64,000 bases of DNA, from contig NW_024468536.1 of NCBI RefSeq assembly GCF_001632365.1, positions 310,001 to 374,000 of the forward strand, read 5' to 3'. The position numbers were made by a program, and so were the translations under genes. Shown in pieces: positions 10,039-21,091 of the stretch; the first letter of the stretch is position 1; each line of letters starts with the position of its first letter. A model generated the notes under the pieces. It worked only from the letters and a program-made list of their open reading frames with translations. It was not told the origin of the DNA and made no database searches. Source of the DNA: Laetiporus sulphureus 93-53 (Eukaryota; Basidiomycota; Agaricomycetes; Polyporales; Laetiporaceae).

Positions 10039-13000
10039 TCAGTGTGTGGAGATCGGTGCAACTTCATATGAGGATAATTCGAAGCGTTTTCCATCAAAAG
10101 TGACGACCCTGATTGGTGCTTTGGCTGCATCTGGGTGTTGCTGGTGGAATTCTTGAAGAAGCTCGTCGGCATTGGTAAGATTTGTTCAGGGTTCCCATGT
10201 ATCATCAGAATGGTCATAGCCTTTCCATTTGATGAGGTATTGGACCCTTCCCCTTATGACCTTAGAGTCTAGTATTTCTTCAACTTCCAATTCTGGTTCT
10301 CCTTCGATTTCTATAGCTGGGGGCTTTGGAGGTTCGTGGTTTGTGACCGTGTCTTGATGGTACATGATCAACTTGCTAGCATGGAAGACTGGGTGGACCT
10401 TCATTTGCTTAGGCAGTTCCAGTTTGAATGTGACTGGGCCTAGCTTCTGAAGTACTTTGTAAGGTCCGAAGTTTTGTGTGCCTAGCTTCACGGACTTGAC
10501 TTTTACTCTGAGATCCTTTCCCTTGAGTAGTACTAGGTCTCCGACTTTGAATGAGACTTCTCCCTTTTTCTCGTCGAAGTACCATTTCATCCGTGAAGCT
10601 GAAACTTCCAATGCTGCCTTTGCCTGTTCTTGCGCCTCGAATCGGTGGGCGAATAGATGTTCCAATGAGGGATGACATATCGATTCATGTATGTCTGGTG
10701 TCATTTTTGGATGTCAGCCATATTCGACAAAGAATGGGGAAAGTGCGGTGGATTCATGGGTCTGGTTGTTGTACGAAAATTGTGCTGTTGGCAGGTAATA
10801 GACCCAATCGTTCTGTCTGTGGTTACAGTACATTCGTACGTACTGTTCCAACACCTGGTTAACCCTTTCTGTCTGACCGTCAGTCTGGGGGTGATATGCA
10901 GTGGACATTGTTGACTTTATACCGAGCTTCTGGCAGAACTCCTGGAATAGTTTGCTCACAAATTGAGTACCTCTGTCTGAGATAATCTGGCGCGGCAATC
11001 CATGGAGTTTGAAGACTTCATTATAGAATACGTTAGCAACTTGCGATGAGGTGACTGTGTCGTCCGTCGCATAGAAGTGCGCCCGTTTCATGAGTCTGTC
11101 CATGACGACAAGTATTGCCGTCTTCTTTTCTCCCCTAAAGTCCATGGCTGGAGGAAGTTGTGTGATGAGATCCACTGTGACAATCTCCCATGGTCCTCCT
11201 GGTACCTCGTTTGGTTGTAGTAGTCCGTATGGTTTTTCTCTTGAGTACTTGTTACGTTGACAACTGTCGCAACCTTGTACATATTGTTTAACCATTACAG
11301 ACATTCCTGGCCACCAATAGTTCTGAGTGATAAGCTCCAACATCTTGAACCTGCCGGGGTGTCCAGCTGGTAAGGTGTCATGATGGAGTTTTATTAGGTC
11401 AAGGTGTAGCTGTTGATCCTTGGGGACATAAACCTTTCCGCGATGGAGCAGCAGTCCGTGCTCAAAGTTCCATTCTGCGAGGTTTTTCCCAAATTCGCAC
11501 TGTCCTGTAGTCAAAAGTGCACCATAATCCTTGGTCATCATGTCATCTGTGAGTGCCTTCTTGATCCTTTCCAGTAGTTGAGCATCATCAATTCAGATGC
11601 GTGAGTGGGTCGAATCGCATTGATAGCGAAAAATTCGGGTTTTAACAGCATTTGATTCGAATTGTCGCTGTCTATCCCCCTCTCATGGTCTGGCCTCCTG
11701 GACAGAGGATCAGCACGTAGCATTGTCTTTCCAGGTCAGTGACTGAGTCTAAAATTGAAACATGTGAGGAATAATGACCAGCGCACTTGGCGCCGGGATA
11801 ATTTCTATGCCTGACGGAAGTACGTAAGATTGAGATGATCAGACCAAATCTCAATGGGTTCTGGGTGGCCTTCTAAATAGTGCCGGTATTCTTCTAGTGC
11901 CCGGATAATGGTGAGCATCTCTTTGTCATAAATCTCGTAGTTTCGCTCGTGTTCATTGAGCGACTTTAAGTAGTATGTGACTGGGTGCCATAGCTTATCT
12001 TCTCCCAGTTGTTCCAGTACTGCACCGGTTGCATAGTCTGAAGAATCTGTCTCCAGTCGGTAAGGCGCAGTATCATTGGGGAGTTGTAGGATCGGGGCTG
12101 AAGTGAACGCCATTTTGAGTGCACTGAAGGCTTGGTCTTGCTCTTCCTTCCATTGCCAGGGCACATCCTTACAGGTGAGAAGTGTTAAGGGTCGTGCGAG
12201 TTTCGCAAAGTCCTTTATAAATCGCCTGTAGAAATTCGCGAATCCTAAAAAGGCCTGTACTTGTTTGACCTTTGTCGGTGCGGGCCAGCCAAGTACACCT
12301 TCGACTTTAGCAGGGTCCATCTGTACTGAGTTCTTGCTGATGATCATGCCAAGATACTCGATTGAGGACTGTTCGAAGAAGCATTTCTCCAGTTTGGCAT
12401 ATAAGTCATTGTCCTGGAGGTGCTGTAAAACTGCTTTCACTTGTCGTCGGTGTTCATCGAGATCATCCGTAAATATGAGGATGTCGTCTAGGTAGACTAC
12501 CACCTTTCCAGTGCGAATTAAGTCTTCGAGGACTGTATTCATCATTGTTTGGAAGGTGCTAGGAGCATTGCAAAAACCGAAGTACATTATGGTGGGTTCG
12601 AAGAGGCCACGATGTGTGATGAAGGTGGCTTTCTCTTCGTCTCCTTCCCTAATCCTTATGTTGTTGAACCCCCATCTCAGATCAAGCTTCGTAAATATAC
12701 TAGCATGTGAGAGTCTGTCGATGAGGTCCGAAATGTGTGGGATTGGGAACTTGTTCTTCTTTGTGACTGCGTTGAGGTTCCTGTAATCTTGTACGAGCCT
12801 CAGTGATCCATCTTTCTTTTTGACGAAGAAAACGGGTGCTGCAGTTGGACTCCTTGATCTCTTGATGTAACCTTTGGCTGACTCTTGGTCTATCCACGTG
12901 TCGAGCGAATTTCTTTCCTGTAGGTTCATAGGATATAACTTTGCCGGGCGTGGTAATGATGCCTCTGGAACAAGTTTGATTGGATGATCGTAGGGCTTTC

Positions 13001-13817
13001 TTGTGGGCATTCGTTCTGACTGCTTCTTGGAGAACACATCGCCATACTCGTGGAAGTGTTTGGGGACATAGGCTGACCAGTAGTCTTTGTCCTGTTTTCC
13101 TTTTTGCGGTGCTCTATCTGGGTTCCTCTTGGTGTCAAGACCCATAATGAGTGATGCTATGGCCTGTGCATCAGGGTCTTCTGATAATGACACCCATCTG
13201 ATGAAGCTGTCCATGTCATTCCAGTTGTCACCTAACTCCTGGGAACCGACGAACTCCATCAGGTCTTCGATGTGGGGGATGTTTGTGTCTTCCAGATCCT
13301 CCTCCTGGATTGCTACCTGTGAGGGTGTGCATCTTTGTGGGCACCAGGTGAAATTGACTGTGAGTTTTCCCCAATCCACTTCGGGATTATGCTCCTTAAG
13401 GAAACTCATGCCTAGTATAACATCTTTATGTCCTATATCGGTGACCAAAAGGCTTTGCCTGCTTGTGTGGTTTCCGATGGTTATACTTAGAAGAACCCTT
13501 TTCTTAATGGTTCCACCCTTGTTGTGAGATGCATCTGCGTTGTAAACCCTGATCTCCTTCTCAAGTGAGATCATAGCGAGATTCAACTGATCAACCAGCC
13601 GTGGGTTGATGTAGCAAGAATATGCTCCTGAATCGAGGAGCGCCTCAGTCTGGACTTCCCTTACTCCCTGTTTGAGGTGAACAGATAAATCGATTGCGTG
13701 TTTTGACGAACCAGTAGATGCGATGTATAAAAAACTTGATACTGGTACATGCGAGAGCGAGTAGGTACTATTACATTGTCTATGGGAACTCTGGCCAGAC
13801 CTCAGAGAACCCGCCAA
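10039..13817 (-). pseudogene. Gypsy pol: protease, reverse transcriptase, RNase H, integrase, chromodomain
   Basis: Protease LLDSGAYSCYINP near 13634. RT with YLDDILIF near 12490. RNase H with ETDSSDYATGAVLEQ near 12030. Integrase zinc finger H-H-C-C (CDSCQRNK) near 11260, followed by catalytic Asp (VTVDLI), Asp (IISDRGTQF) and Glu (ERVNQVLEQ). Chromodomain [22 protein letters not shown] near 10190-10290. Interruptions: TAG at 11805, TGA at 11736, TGA at 10714, TGA at 10186, TGA at 10039, plus a frameshift near 11592. The conserved sequence around the stops implies CAG-to-TAG and CGA-to-TGA changes. The frame enters pol by overlap with the Gag end in a different frame near 13802. The chromodomain places the element among chromoviruses, which are guided to particular chromatin. 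Confidence 0.93.
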
Positions 13818-15429
13818 AGAAAATCCTCATCATCTTCTACCTCCGTGATCCTAGCGGCTTCAACAGCTGGTTCCGGTTCTGCCTCCTTTTCCTTTCCCTT
13901 CGCGTCATAGCTGGCGATGAAAGCACGAACTGCTTCGTATCTCACCTTGCTGTCGTCGGAGATGTCTGAGGCCGTGTTTGAAGAAATTGCCCTTGTTGCT
14001 TGGCCCCGCTTCAGCATTTCGAATTTGCCTTTGTACTTGAGGTCTGGGCATCGCTGTTTAAAAATGAAGGGGTGTTTCCCACATCCTACACACAGCTTCT
14101 TCTCCAGCCATCCTTCTTGTTCCTTGGTGAGGGTGGATACTCGATCCATGACCATTGCGTTGAGGTCTTTTGGAGCCCGTGGTGCCGATGATGATGTTGC
14201 TACTGTTTCGCACTGTCCTGCCTTGTCAGCTCTGAACTTGGACTCTAATTGAAGACATAGGTCGAGATATTCTGGCCATGTGATGGGGTCAGAAATTCCT
14301 AGACTGTCTCGTGTGACCATTCCCTGGCATACGTCCTTGCTTCGGTGTTCAGCGATGTAACTGATGAGTGCAGTGTGCCCTAAGTTGATCTTAGTGGCCC
14401 ATTGGCAGAACTGTTCTGCAAAGGATACCATTGTGGGATACGTCTTGCCACAGATATCCTTCAAATGCTGCTGCGCATCCTTGTCTGGGTCGAGGGTCCT
14501 GTAGTTCACTTTGAGAATGTCGACGAAGTCTTCCCATGTGCCAAGTGCCTGCCGTGCTGCTGCCCCTGGTTGCATATTCGGACATGTATGTGAACGCACC
14601 ACCTTCCAAATGCAGTAAGGCTGTGGTAATCTTGTGTTCATTGTCGTTGATCTCGTTCCACCACATCCATATACTGAGTTGTTGGAGCCAGTCCTCCAGA
14701 CTTCCTTTGTCCGAGTAGTGTGGAGGTTCAGCAATTTTGATGTGGGGCTTGTGCGATTGGACCGTGCCAGATGTTTGACCTTGCATTGTAGTGACACCGC
14801 TTGCTTTGAGCGAAGCTAGCTCGTGTCGCAGCTTAACATTAGCTGCCTTGATTTCCATCATTTCTTTGCCTGTGTCGAGCATTGCCACCTGGGTCCCCAT
14901 GAGCTCATCATTTAAAACCGCCATATGTGCATCTTGCGCAAGGATCCTATCTTTGAGCTTCTCGATCTCCATCTGGAGAACTGCCTCCTTAAGTCAGTGC
15001 TCGCTTTTGTTGTTTTGGATTCTGCGATTCAAAGGCTTTCTTATGCTCGTACGTCTTGTTTCCAAGCACATTGTAGACCTTGGCGATTTCAGCAGTGACC
15101 GTCAGCTTCATTGCGATGATTACCCATTCACGTATGTGGTCCGGGACTTCTCCAGGAGCAGACTGTCTGAGAGCATCTTCCAGGTGCTCGAATTGGTGTC
15201 CATCAAACTCTCAGATGGGTGAAACGTAGGCGGGTACAAGTGATGGTGTCGGGGATGCTGGTCCTCCGACTTGTGATGCAGAATCCTGCGGTCCTAGCAC
15301 AGGTTCTGGTGAATTGCACTGTGAGGCGCGTGGGGTGCTTCCATCATGTGCTGACTCGACATTTGTGTGCAGAATGTCATCCATTCTTTGCCTGAATGTG
15401 GATGCATGCACACGATTGGCTCCTTCCAT
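13802..15429 (-). pseudogene. Gypsy Gag (capsid and nucleocapsid), broken
   Basis: Pieces join across breaks: MEGANRVHASTFRQ at 15429; a TGA at 15211-15213 (probable CGA-to-TGA); a frameshift near 15000; a coiled segment MEIEKLKDRILAQD at 14972; a frameshift near 14570; then the capsid block WEDFVDILKVNYRTLDPDKDA and the nucleocapsid-like CVGCGKH..C region, ending at TGA 13802. Capsid and knuckle sequence are typical of basidiomycete Gypsy Gag. The frameshifts lie inside Gag, not at the Gag-Pol border, so they are lesions rather than programmed sites. Confidence 0.85.
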
Positions 15430-15444
15430 TGTGATGTAGTTAAA

Positions 15445-16299
15445 CTAATACAAAAAGTTGAGGTATCGCTTCTCTGCGATGAAAACCAGAGCCTTGGCAA
15501 TCTCCTGTAGTCTCTCCTCTTTTCCTATCTGTTTGAAACTGATCCCTCCTATCTCCAAACAGACCATGTTGATCACCTGCTTCTCGATGAATGTGTAGGT
15601 ACGTGTTCCAGTGTATAGGTCAGCGCAGACCTTGTCGAGTTCTGTAGCGAGGCTGTAGATGGGTCCTTGGTGCTGGTCCTTGAGACGATATGAGAATGCT
15701 CCTAAGATGGGTTGGAGCCTGAAGCGAGTAGCGTCTACTTGCTTCTTAAGGGTCTCGATATGAATCGTCAGCCTCACTCTAGATGGGAGTGGGCAGATGG
15801 GATGGGCAACCATGTTTGTTTTGATAAAGTTCAGCAGTGACTGGACTGGGATGAGTGCAATGACGGGGGGAGGAACTGCGTTGGATGTTATGAGCTCTGC
15901 TGGTGGTGCCGGCTTGTGACTACCAGTGGTAAGACATCCCTTTCTGGGCTTGTAGCATTCGAGCAGTGGGGTGTGATCGCGTGGCTTGCAGATGATTCTG
16001 CACTTTATGATGTGTGTGGTATCTACAACCCTAGCTGCTGCTCGCTGCCTGTCTGTGGATGATGCGCCTAGTGACGCAAGTGTGAGGAGCCTTCCACGCT
16101 CCTTGTTGGTTTTCTGATGCTTGTAGTGAGTGTTGAGGTCAATCCTGGGAGTGGCCTTGTGCTTTGAAGCTTTGGGCAGCTCAGAGTCTTGCTGAGGCTC
16201 ACGCCGGGTAGAGATCGGATTGGAATGTTTGTCAAAAAAGCTGCGCGCTACGGCTGAAACTGCTTGTGCTGAAAATACGTGGCCACTTGTATTAGACAC
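15445..16299 (-). CDS. 284-residue N-terminal ORF of the Gypsy element, in frame with Gag
   Basis: Open from an ATG 22 nt beyond the primer binding site to a TAG at 15445-15447. Basic and Ser/Thr-rich at the N terminus, with a cysteine cluster CRIICKPRDHTPLLEC..C in the middle and a more hydrophobic C-terminal half. No known domain recognised. The TAG is followed in the same frame by about ten residues and then the Gag Met at 15429, so this is either a natural separate ORF or the N-terminal part of one large Gag cut by a CAG-to-TAG change. It has no internal stop, unlike the rest of the element. It could also be captured host sequence, but its position between PBS and Gag argues that it belongs to the element. 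Confidence 0.7.
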   Translation of the reverse strand: MSNTSGHVFSAQAVSAVARSFFDKHSNPISTRREPQQDSELPKASKHKATPRIDLNTHYKHQKTNKERGRLLTLASLGASSTDRQRAAARVVDTTHIIKCRIICKPRDHTPLLECYKPRKGCLTTGSHKPAPPAELITSNAVPPPVIALIPVQSLLNFIKTNMVAHPICPLPSRVRLTIHIETLKKQVDATRFRLQPILGAFSYRLKDQHQGPIYSLATELDKVCADLYTGTRTYTFIEKQVINMVCLEIGGISFKQIGKEERLQEIAKALVFIAEKRYLNFLY

Positions 16300-16320
16300 T
16301 AAGCAGGGGCACAGAAAATG

Positions 16321-16333
16321 TCAGATTGTTTCT
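16321..16333 (-). promoter_or_regulatory. Self-complementary primer binding site of the Gypsy element
   Basis: Minus strand AGAAACAATCTGA, two bases from the LTR. It is the exact reverse complement of TCAGATTGTTTCT at 16563-16551 in the LTR, where the RNA is predicted to begin. This matches the self-priming arrangement of Tf1/sushi-type chromoviruses rather than priming by a tRNA. Confidence 0.85.
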
Positions 16334-16335
16334 AA

Positions 16336-17055
16336 TGTCACGGTAACACCGGACAAGAGATCAAAAAGACTAAAAGGGACAGTCACGTGGAACGTGCCGC
16401 CCTGATCCCCCTGATCCCAAGGAATCCCCCTGAACCCTATGTGGCGCAAGAGCCTCTTGACTTACTAGTCGATGTGGCAGATGCAGGAAAGGGTTAGAGA
16501 TATATGAAGGAGCTGGTGAGCTCAGTGAGTGCTACAGGTGGTAGACGAGGAGAAACAATCTGAGGTTTCATCCCCTACATGGCTGGTCTTATATACACAT
16601 ACAGCGGGCTATCTTACCTAAGCTACCTATCTACAGGTATAAGCAAATGGCCGTACATGAAACAATGGGATGTCCGGAAGTAGAACAATAAGTGGGAAGA
16701 TCGATGGTTGCCGCAGTAATGCGTGTGCACATCGTGCCTATCTTGATTTCTCCTTTGTTCTCCGGTGTGAACATCATGCCTATCTAGGCTTCTGGCTAAA
16801 CTAATAGGAAGCGGAAGACCGATGCATAACAATAGTCCTTGTTCCCTTTGTTCCCAAGTGGGTGCCTCTATTGTATCCTGGAATAGACAGGTCCGACCAT
16901 ATCATCTGCGGGTCTGGACCATAACATGTGATGTAGACTATCACCTGATCTCTACGTGTCACGTCTGTGGCTGAGTGGCGTGAGATATTGGTGAAGCACG
17001 TGATCTGTGGTGTGAGGAAAGTCACGTGCAGACTTTGTGGTGAAAATCTGTGACA
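16336..17055 (-). repeat. LTR (5' LTR of the minus-strand Gypsy)
   Basis: 720 bp; same termini as 8854-9573. Contains a TATA-like box and predicted RNA start. Confidence 0.95.
16551..16595 (-). promoter_or_regulatory. Gypsy LTR core promoter: TATA box and predicted RNA start
   Basis: TATATAA on the minus strand at 16595-16589. The PBS-complementary segment begins at 16563, 26 bases downstream, the normal TATA-to-start distance. The start site is therefore inferred from two independent signals. Confidence 0.7.
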
Positions 17056-17060
17056 CAATG
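17056..17060. repeat. Gypsy target-site duplication, right (CAATG)
   Basis: Identical to 8849-8853. Confidence 0.9.
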
Positions 17061-17087
17061 GAAAAATGTTGCTATGCATGCTGTGCA

Positions 17088-17332
17088 GACAGCAGACATG
17101 ATGCGATTTATCAATGTGGGAAAATAGTGTGGGAATGTTGGCTGATGTCTTACACATGTGACAAATATTTGCAACCATGGCATTTCATGTCGAAAATGTT
17201 TTCCTTTGGCTGCAAATGTGCGCTATTTGCCGTTTAAATGCTACATTGGCAAACCTTTATCACAAGTGTAAGACATCAGCTGACATTCCCACACTATTTT
17301 CCACATTTTTAAATCACATCATGTGTGCCGTG
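17088..17332. mobile_element. MITE, family 1 copy 1
   Basis: About 245 bp palindromic element. The left arm (GCAGACATGATGCGATTTAT) and the right arm are inverted copies over about 100 bases. No ORF. Closely related copies at 17500-17744 and 29734-29951. Confidence 0.75.
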
Positions 17333-17335
17333 TCT

Positions 17336-17496
17336 CACTACAAACATGATACAATAAAATCGCACACGAAAGTCTGTAAAAAATCTTTGGGTAATTAGTT
17401 GAAACCGTGGAAGAATAGATGAAACTGCGGATAAATAATGAATCGAGATTTTGTTCAGACTTTTCGGACTGAATTTATTGTACCATGTTTGTAGTG
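17336..17496. mobile_element. MITE, family 2 (161 bp)
   Basis: Terminal inverted repeats begin CACTACAAACATG and extend about 50 bases with mismatches. Flanked on both sides by TCT. Non-coding. Confidence 0.7.
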
Positions 17497-17499
17497 TCT

Positions 17500-17744
17500 C
17501 ACGGCAGACATGACACAATTTATCAAGGTGGGAAATTGTGTGTGAATGTCGACTGATTTCTTACACATGTGACAAATATTTGCAACTATGGCATTTCATG
17601 CTGAAAATGGTTCACTTTGGCTGTGAATGTGAACTATTTGCGATTTAAATAATACATTGGCAAACCTTTGCTGCAAATGTAAGACATCAGCTGACATTCC
17701 CACACTATTTTTCCACATTGATAAATCGCATCATATCTGCCGTG
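17500..17744. mobile_element. MITE, family 1 copy 2
   Basis: Begins CACGGCAGACATGA and ends with its inverted form TCATATCTGCCGTG; TCT flanks each side. Internal sequence matches copy 1. Confidence 0.8.
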
Positions 17745-18643
17745 TCTGCCGTGTCATTGCATCCGATCACGAAGCACGTGCGCCCCGTGATCAAAACGCG
17801 TGAGTTCACAACTTTTGGCCTGCAGAAATAAGCCTCCCATATAAGTATACACTCTAAATAAAATTTGACTACAGCCAATCTGTCTTTTCGTGAACACTAC
17901 TGTCTGCTCGCTCGAAGTGGCGCTAGGAGGGAGAATTACATGTATATGAACAGTGGCAACATACCCACTGGGCCAGTGAATATCCGGGTGACATGGTTTG
18001 CTGTGTGGGGCTACTGATTGTTAGAGTTGGAGAGTCCGTCGTGCCCATGATGGTAAGTTCCTTGCACGACACCTGGTCTCCAAAATGATTTTGGAACATT
18101 TCATATGCAATCCTCTCGCATTCACACATCTTATACGCCGTACATGAGTCAGATCAAGCAAAGCCATGTTAGATAGTTACGTGAAGGTCGATCAGGAGTT
18201 TGTACAAGTGACGCCCACGGGTTTGCTTCTGTTCTCATCCTGGCACCACCATGTCATCGATGTCGGTCGCTCGTCATTCTAATCTCATCTTGACAGGGGG
18301 TCACTGGTTTGAAGCAAATACCTCGACATCTATATTACCGAAAGCCTCGACATGATAACAAGAATTACAAGAGCTTGCAAACTGCACTACTCTAATCACA
18401 GCACATCAGCTGCAATTAGGTTGAGATGCCGCGTCAAAGTTACACAGATATTGGGCGTGGATGCACCATTCGCGCAATGGTGGAACATATCGACACTATG
18501 GGATCCTTAAACTTCCAGTCCAGCATTTGAACTGACGATAATCTGCACGACTTTGTCCGAGCGTGGGCGAATCTTGCAAGGGAATGGGCGCGGGTGCTTG
18601 TACAATGGCTGAGCACATGAAATCTGTCACATTTGAGAGAGTC

Positions 18644-20707
18644 CTACCTGACAGTCCCCGAGGAAAACTTTGGTACTGGAATGATTTCCTGTCCCGATGA
18701 GTCATGATCCCTTCCGATATCCATGGTTGCTAACAGATTGGCCGCTACTAGCCATGCATTTGAACCAGCCAGCAAACGGCCAGGACAGACCCTGCGAACA
18801 AAGAGATGAAATCAAGCAAAGTATGTAGCACTACATTACCTTCTTCTGAACCCGAACGCAAATGTACACGGGTCAAGTAAGTCATCGGTGTCATCGGTGG
18901 TCTTGAGAAATCGATCAGGGTTGAAGACTTCAGGATTCGGATACGTATCTGCATCTCGCGTCATAGCCCTGAGAATTCGTTCAGACATCTGTCATCCCAC
19001 AACGTTGGAGACCCTACCAGATTATCATGGTTCCTCCCGGGATGTAGTAGTCACGATATTGATCATCTTGAGAGACGTAGTGGGGTACGCCTCATCAAAA
19101 AAGAGCATGAGGGTATTGTTTCCCCTCGGGAAATGTGCCATACTCACCAAGCGGTGCGGAACAGCACCATCTGTAGTGCGTACAATGTCAGGTAGAGCCA
19201 GACGTGCATAATGAGGGACATACTGGAAGACCTCCTTCAAAATGCATTCTAGATATGGTAACATTGGTTGATCGTCTGGGGTTGGAAGCCTTGTTTGTCC
19301 TACTACAGCGTCCATCTCCACCTGAGCTCTTCGGTACACCTCGGGATACAGTACCATGGCAAGAACAAATGATGTCAGGAAAGCACCAGTCTGGATGGTT
19401 TGCATAAGAAAGACAGTATTTGGACACAACACAGTGCCAACCGTGTCAATCCCAGCTAGAATGACCAATGAGCTCAATGGATACTCAGCGGGAGTCAGAA
19501 CGGACGCAAGTCATACCTTGATATATGACAGCAGCACCTGCTCTGATTCGAACCTCATCCTCTATTCCACCCGCAGTCTGGGAGATCTCCTGCAAAAGGT
19601 TGCTTACATATGAGGGCTTAGCAGATCCGGAAGCCTGCAGGCGTGTGAGCGATGATAAACGACAAACAACGATTGTGCAGCACCATCTTGGCTTTAACAT
19701 TCTCATACGGAAGACTCATTGTTTCGAATGTGAACCGTTTGAGCTCGAGCGCTCTGCGCTTGAAGCTCCCTGGGCCCGGTAACCACGTTGGTACATACTT
19801 GACTGTTGTATCAATTACCGGCAGGGTTGTCAGCAGGTCTTAGTAACAATGCGAAGAAAATTGCACTCACAAATGGGGAAGAAGTCCACCAGGGTAGAGC
19901 CTAACTCTCCAATTTCGAGAATCTCAGCCTCAAGTTCGTCCGCCATGCGGACAAAGTCATCGTCTGTGGATGTGAAGGTATGGCCGTAGCTTATCTCCAT
20001 GAGCACTCTGGCTGCATATCTGTCTGTCTCAGAATAAGCAGCTATGGTCATTACCGGATGAGATAGTTTACTGCTTGAGGTGCGATAAAAAGTCTTGACG
20101 CATTTGAAGCATGTTTGAAAGTAATTTAACCACTTCTCACCACTGCATGGGGCGATAGCTGTCGAGGGAGACTCTGGTGGAGAGCGCCGTCTGGAACCAC
20201 TTTCGATGCTTCTGCCATTCATCTCCAACGAACATCAGAAGTATGTTGGGTTTGACGGATTCAATTCTTATATACCAGAAGTTAGTTGCAACAATTCAGC
20301 CGATGCTAGGAATGATAGCTCACAATTCACTGAGCAGCACAAAGCACGGCCTGTCTGAATACGTTGCGCCGTGCTTCTCCAAAAGGTCTCATGCAGCGCG
20401 CACCGAGTTCAAGATGACGATGTGCTTCTGTAAGACACGTGCATATATGATATCCCCTGAAGCCGATTCAGCATGTGCACGTACTTCATCAGTAAAAGCG
20501 TGCACCATATTTGACCCCCCATTCAGTAAACGTATCCTGTTGGTACTCCAATGGCATCTGTAGAGCATTTCCTACCAGAGGGAGCCCCTTTGGTCTGGGC
20601 GGTAGATATTTACCCACTCTTTGCTTTGAAGTGCGAGTGATGACGAGCCACAGAATGGTTAGACAGCATACAGTCACTCCAAGATACGGTGTCAGGTCAA
20701 GCATCAT
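18644..20707 (-). pseudogene. Cytochrome P450 pseudogene, paralogue of 1594-3672
   Basis: Same exon order as the intact copy, starting MMLDLTPYLGV and keeping the AGIDT micro-exon and the C-terminal TAG. Lesions: TGA at 20389-20391 and TGA at 20137-20139 (both CGA in the intact copy), and a deletion of about 8 bases removing the end of the exon near 19033, with loss of the GTAAGT donor. The ExxR arginine codon has become glutamine (EVFQ instead of EALR), which would abolish haem-core folding even without the stops. The splice sites otherwise align with copy A and support that gene model. Confidence 0.9.
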
Positions 20708-21083
20708 TGTGCAATGCATCGGCGACACTGCTCTCATGTCCTATTTGTACTTGAGATGTGAAGAGCTCTGTAAAAATCACTTCGCATAAGGGTGCTATTA
20801 CAGAACGTAATGCGCCTCACCACATGGGGGCCGAACGGCTCCGCTGACAGCTAACCGGTGACTTATGGACTCCATACTGCAGCATGGAAGCCAATGTGCT
20901 GATGAAGCAACTGACCCGCATGTGGTTCGGAGAAGTGGAGATAATTGGGGTTCTCACATCACTTTTCGAAGTCTGTACAAGAACTCGCGAGAATATATCA
21001 CGTAACAGTCATCAGATTACGCCGCTGAGTGATTCTTGACCTTTGGATCGGTAAAAAGTGTTCCCATATGACCAACATCCATT

Positions 21084-21091
21084 GGTCGAAG
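21084..21091. repeat. hAT-like target-site duplication, left (GGTCGAAG)
   Basis: Repeated at 23555-23562; empty site near 4045 in copy A. Confidence 0.8.

Larger units (their letters stand above)
8854..17055 (-). mobile_element. Ty3/Gypsy chromovirus-type LTR retrotransposon with C-terminal dUTPase, inactivated
   Basis: An 8202 bp element with 720 bp LTRs at both ends, 5 bp target duplication CAATG, self-complementary primer binding site, polypurine tract, and domains in the order long N-terminal ORF, Gag, protease, RT (YLDD), RNase H, integrase, chromodomain, dUTPase, all on the minus strand. The two LTRs are equal in length and differ at about 27 positions by eye, all but one transitions. 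Coding regions carry about eight in-frame stops and about three frameshifts, so this copy cannot move by itself. Chromodomain Gypsy elements are common in fungi; the dUTPase at the end of pol and the long leading ORF are less usual. Confidence 0.95.

Noticed and set aside
14391..14797. Programmed frameshift in Gypsy Gag
   Set aside because: The shift lies inside the capsid region, with no slippery site or structure recognised, and other lesions surround it.
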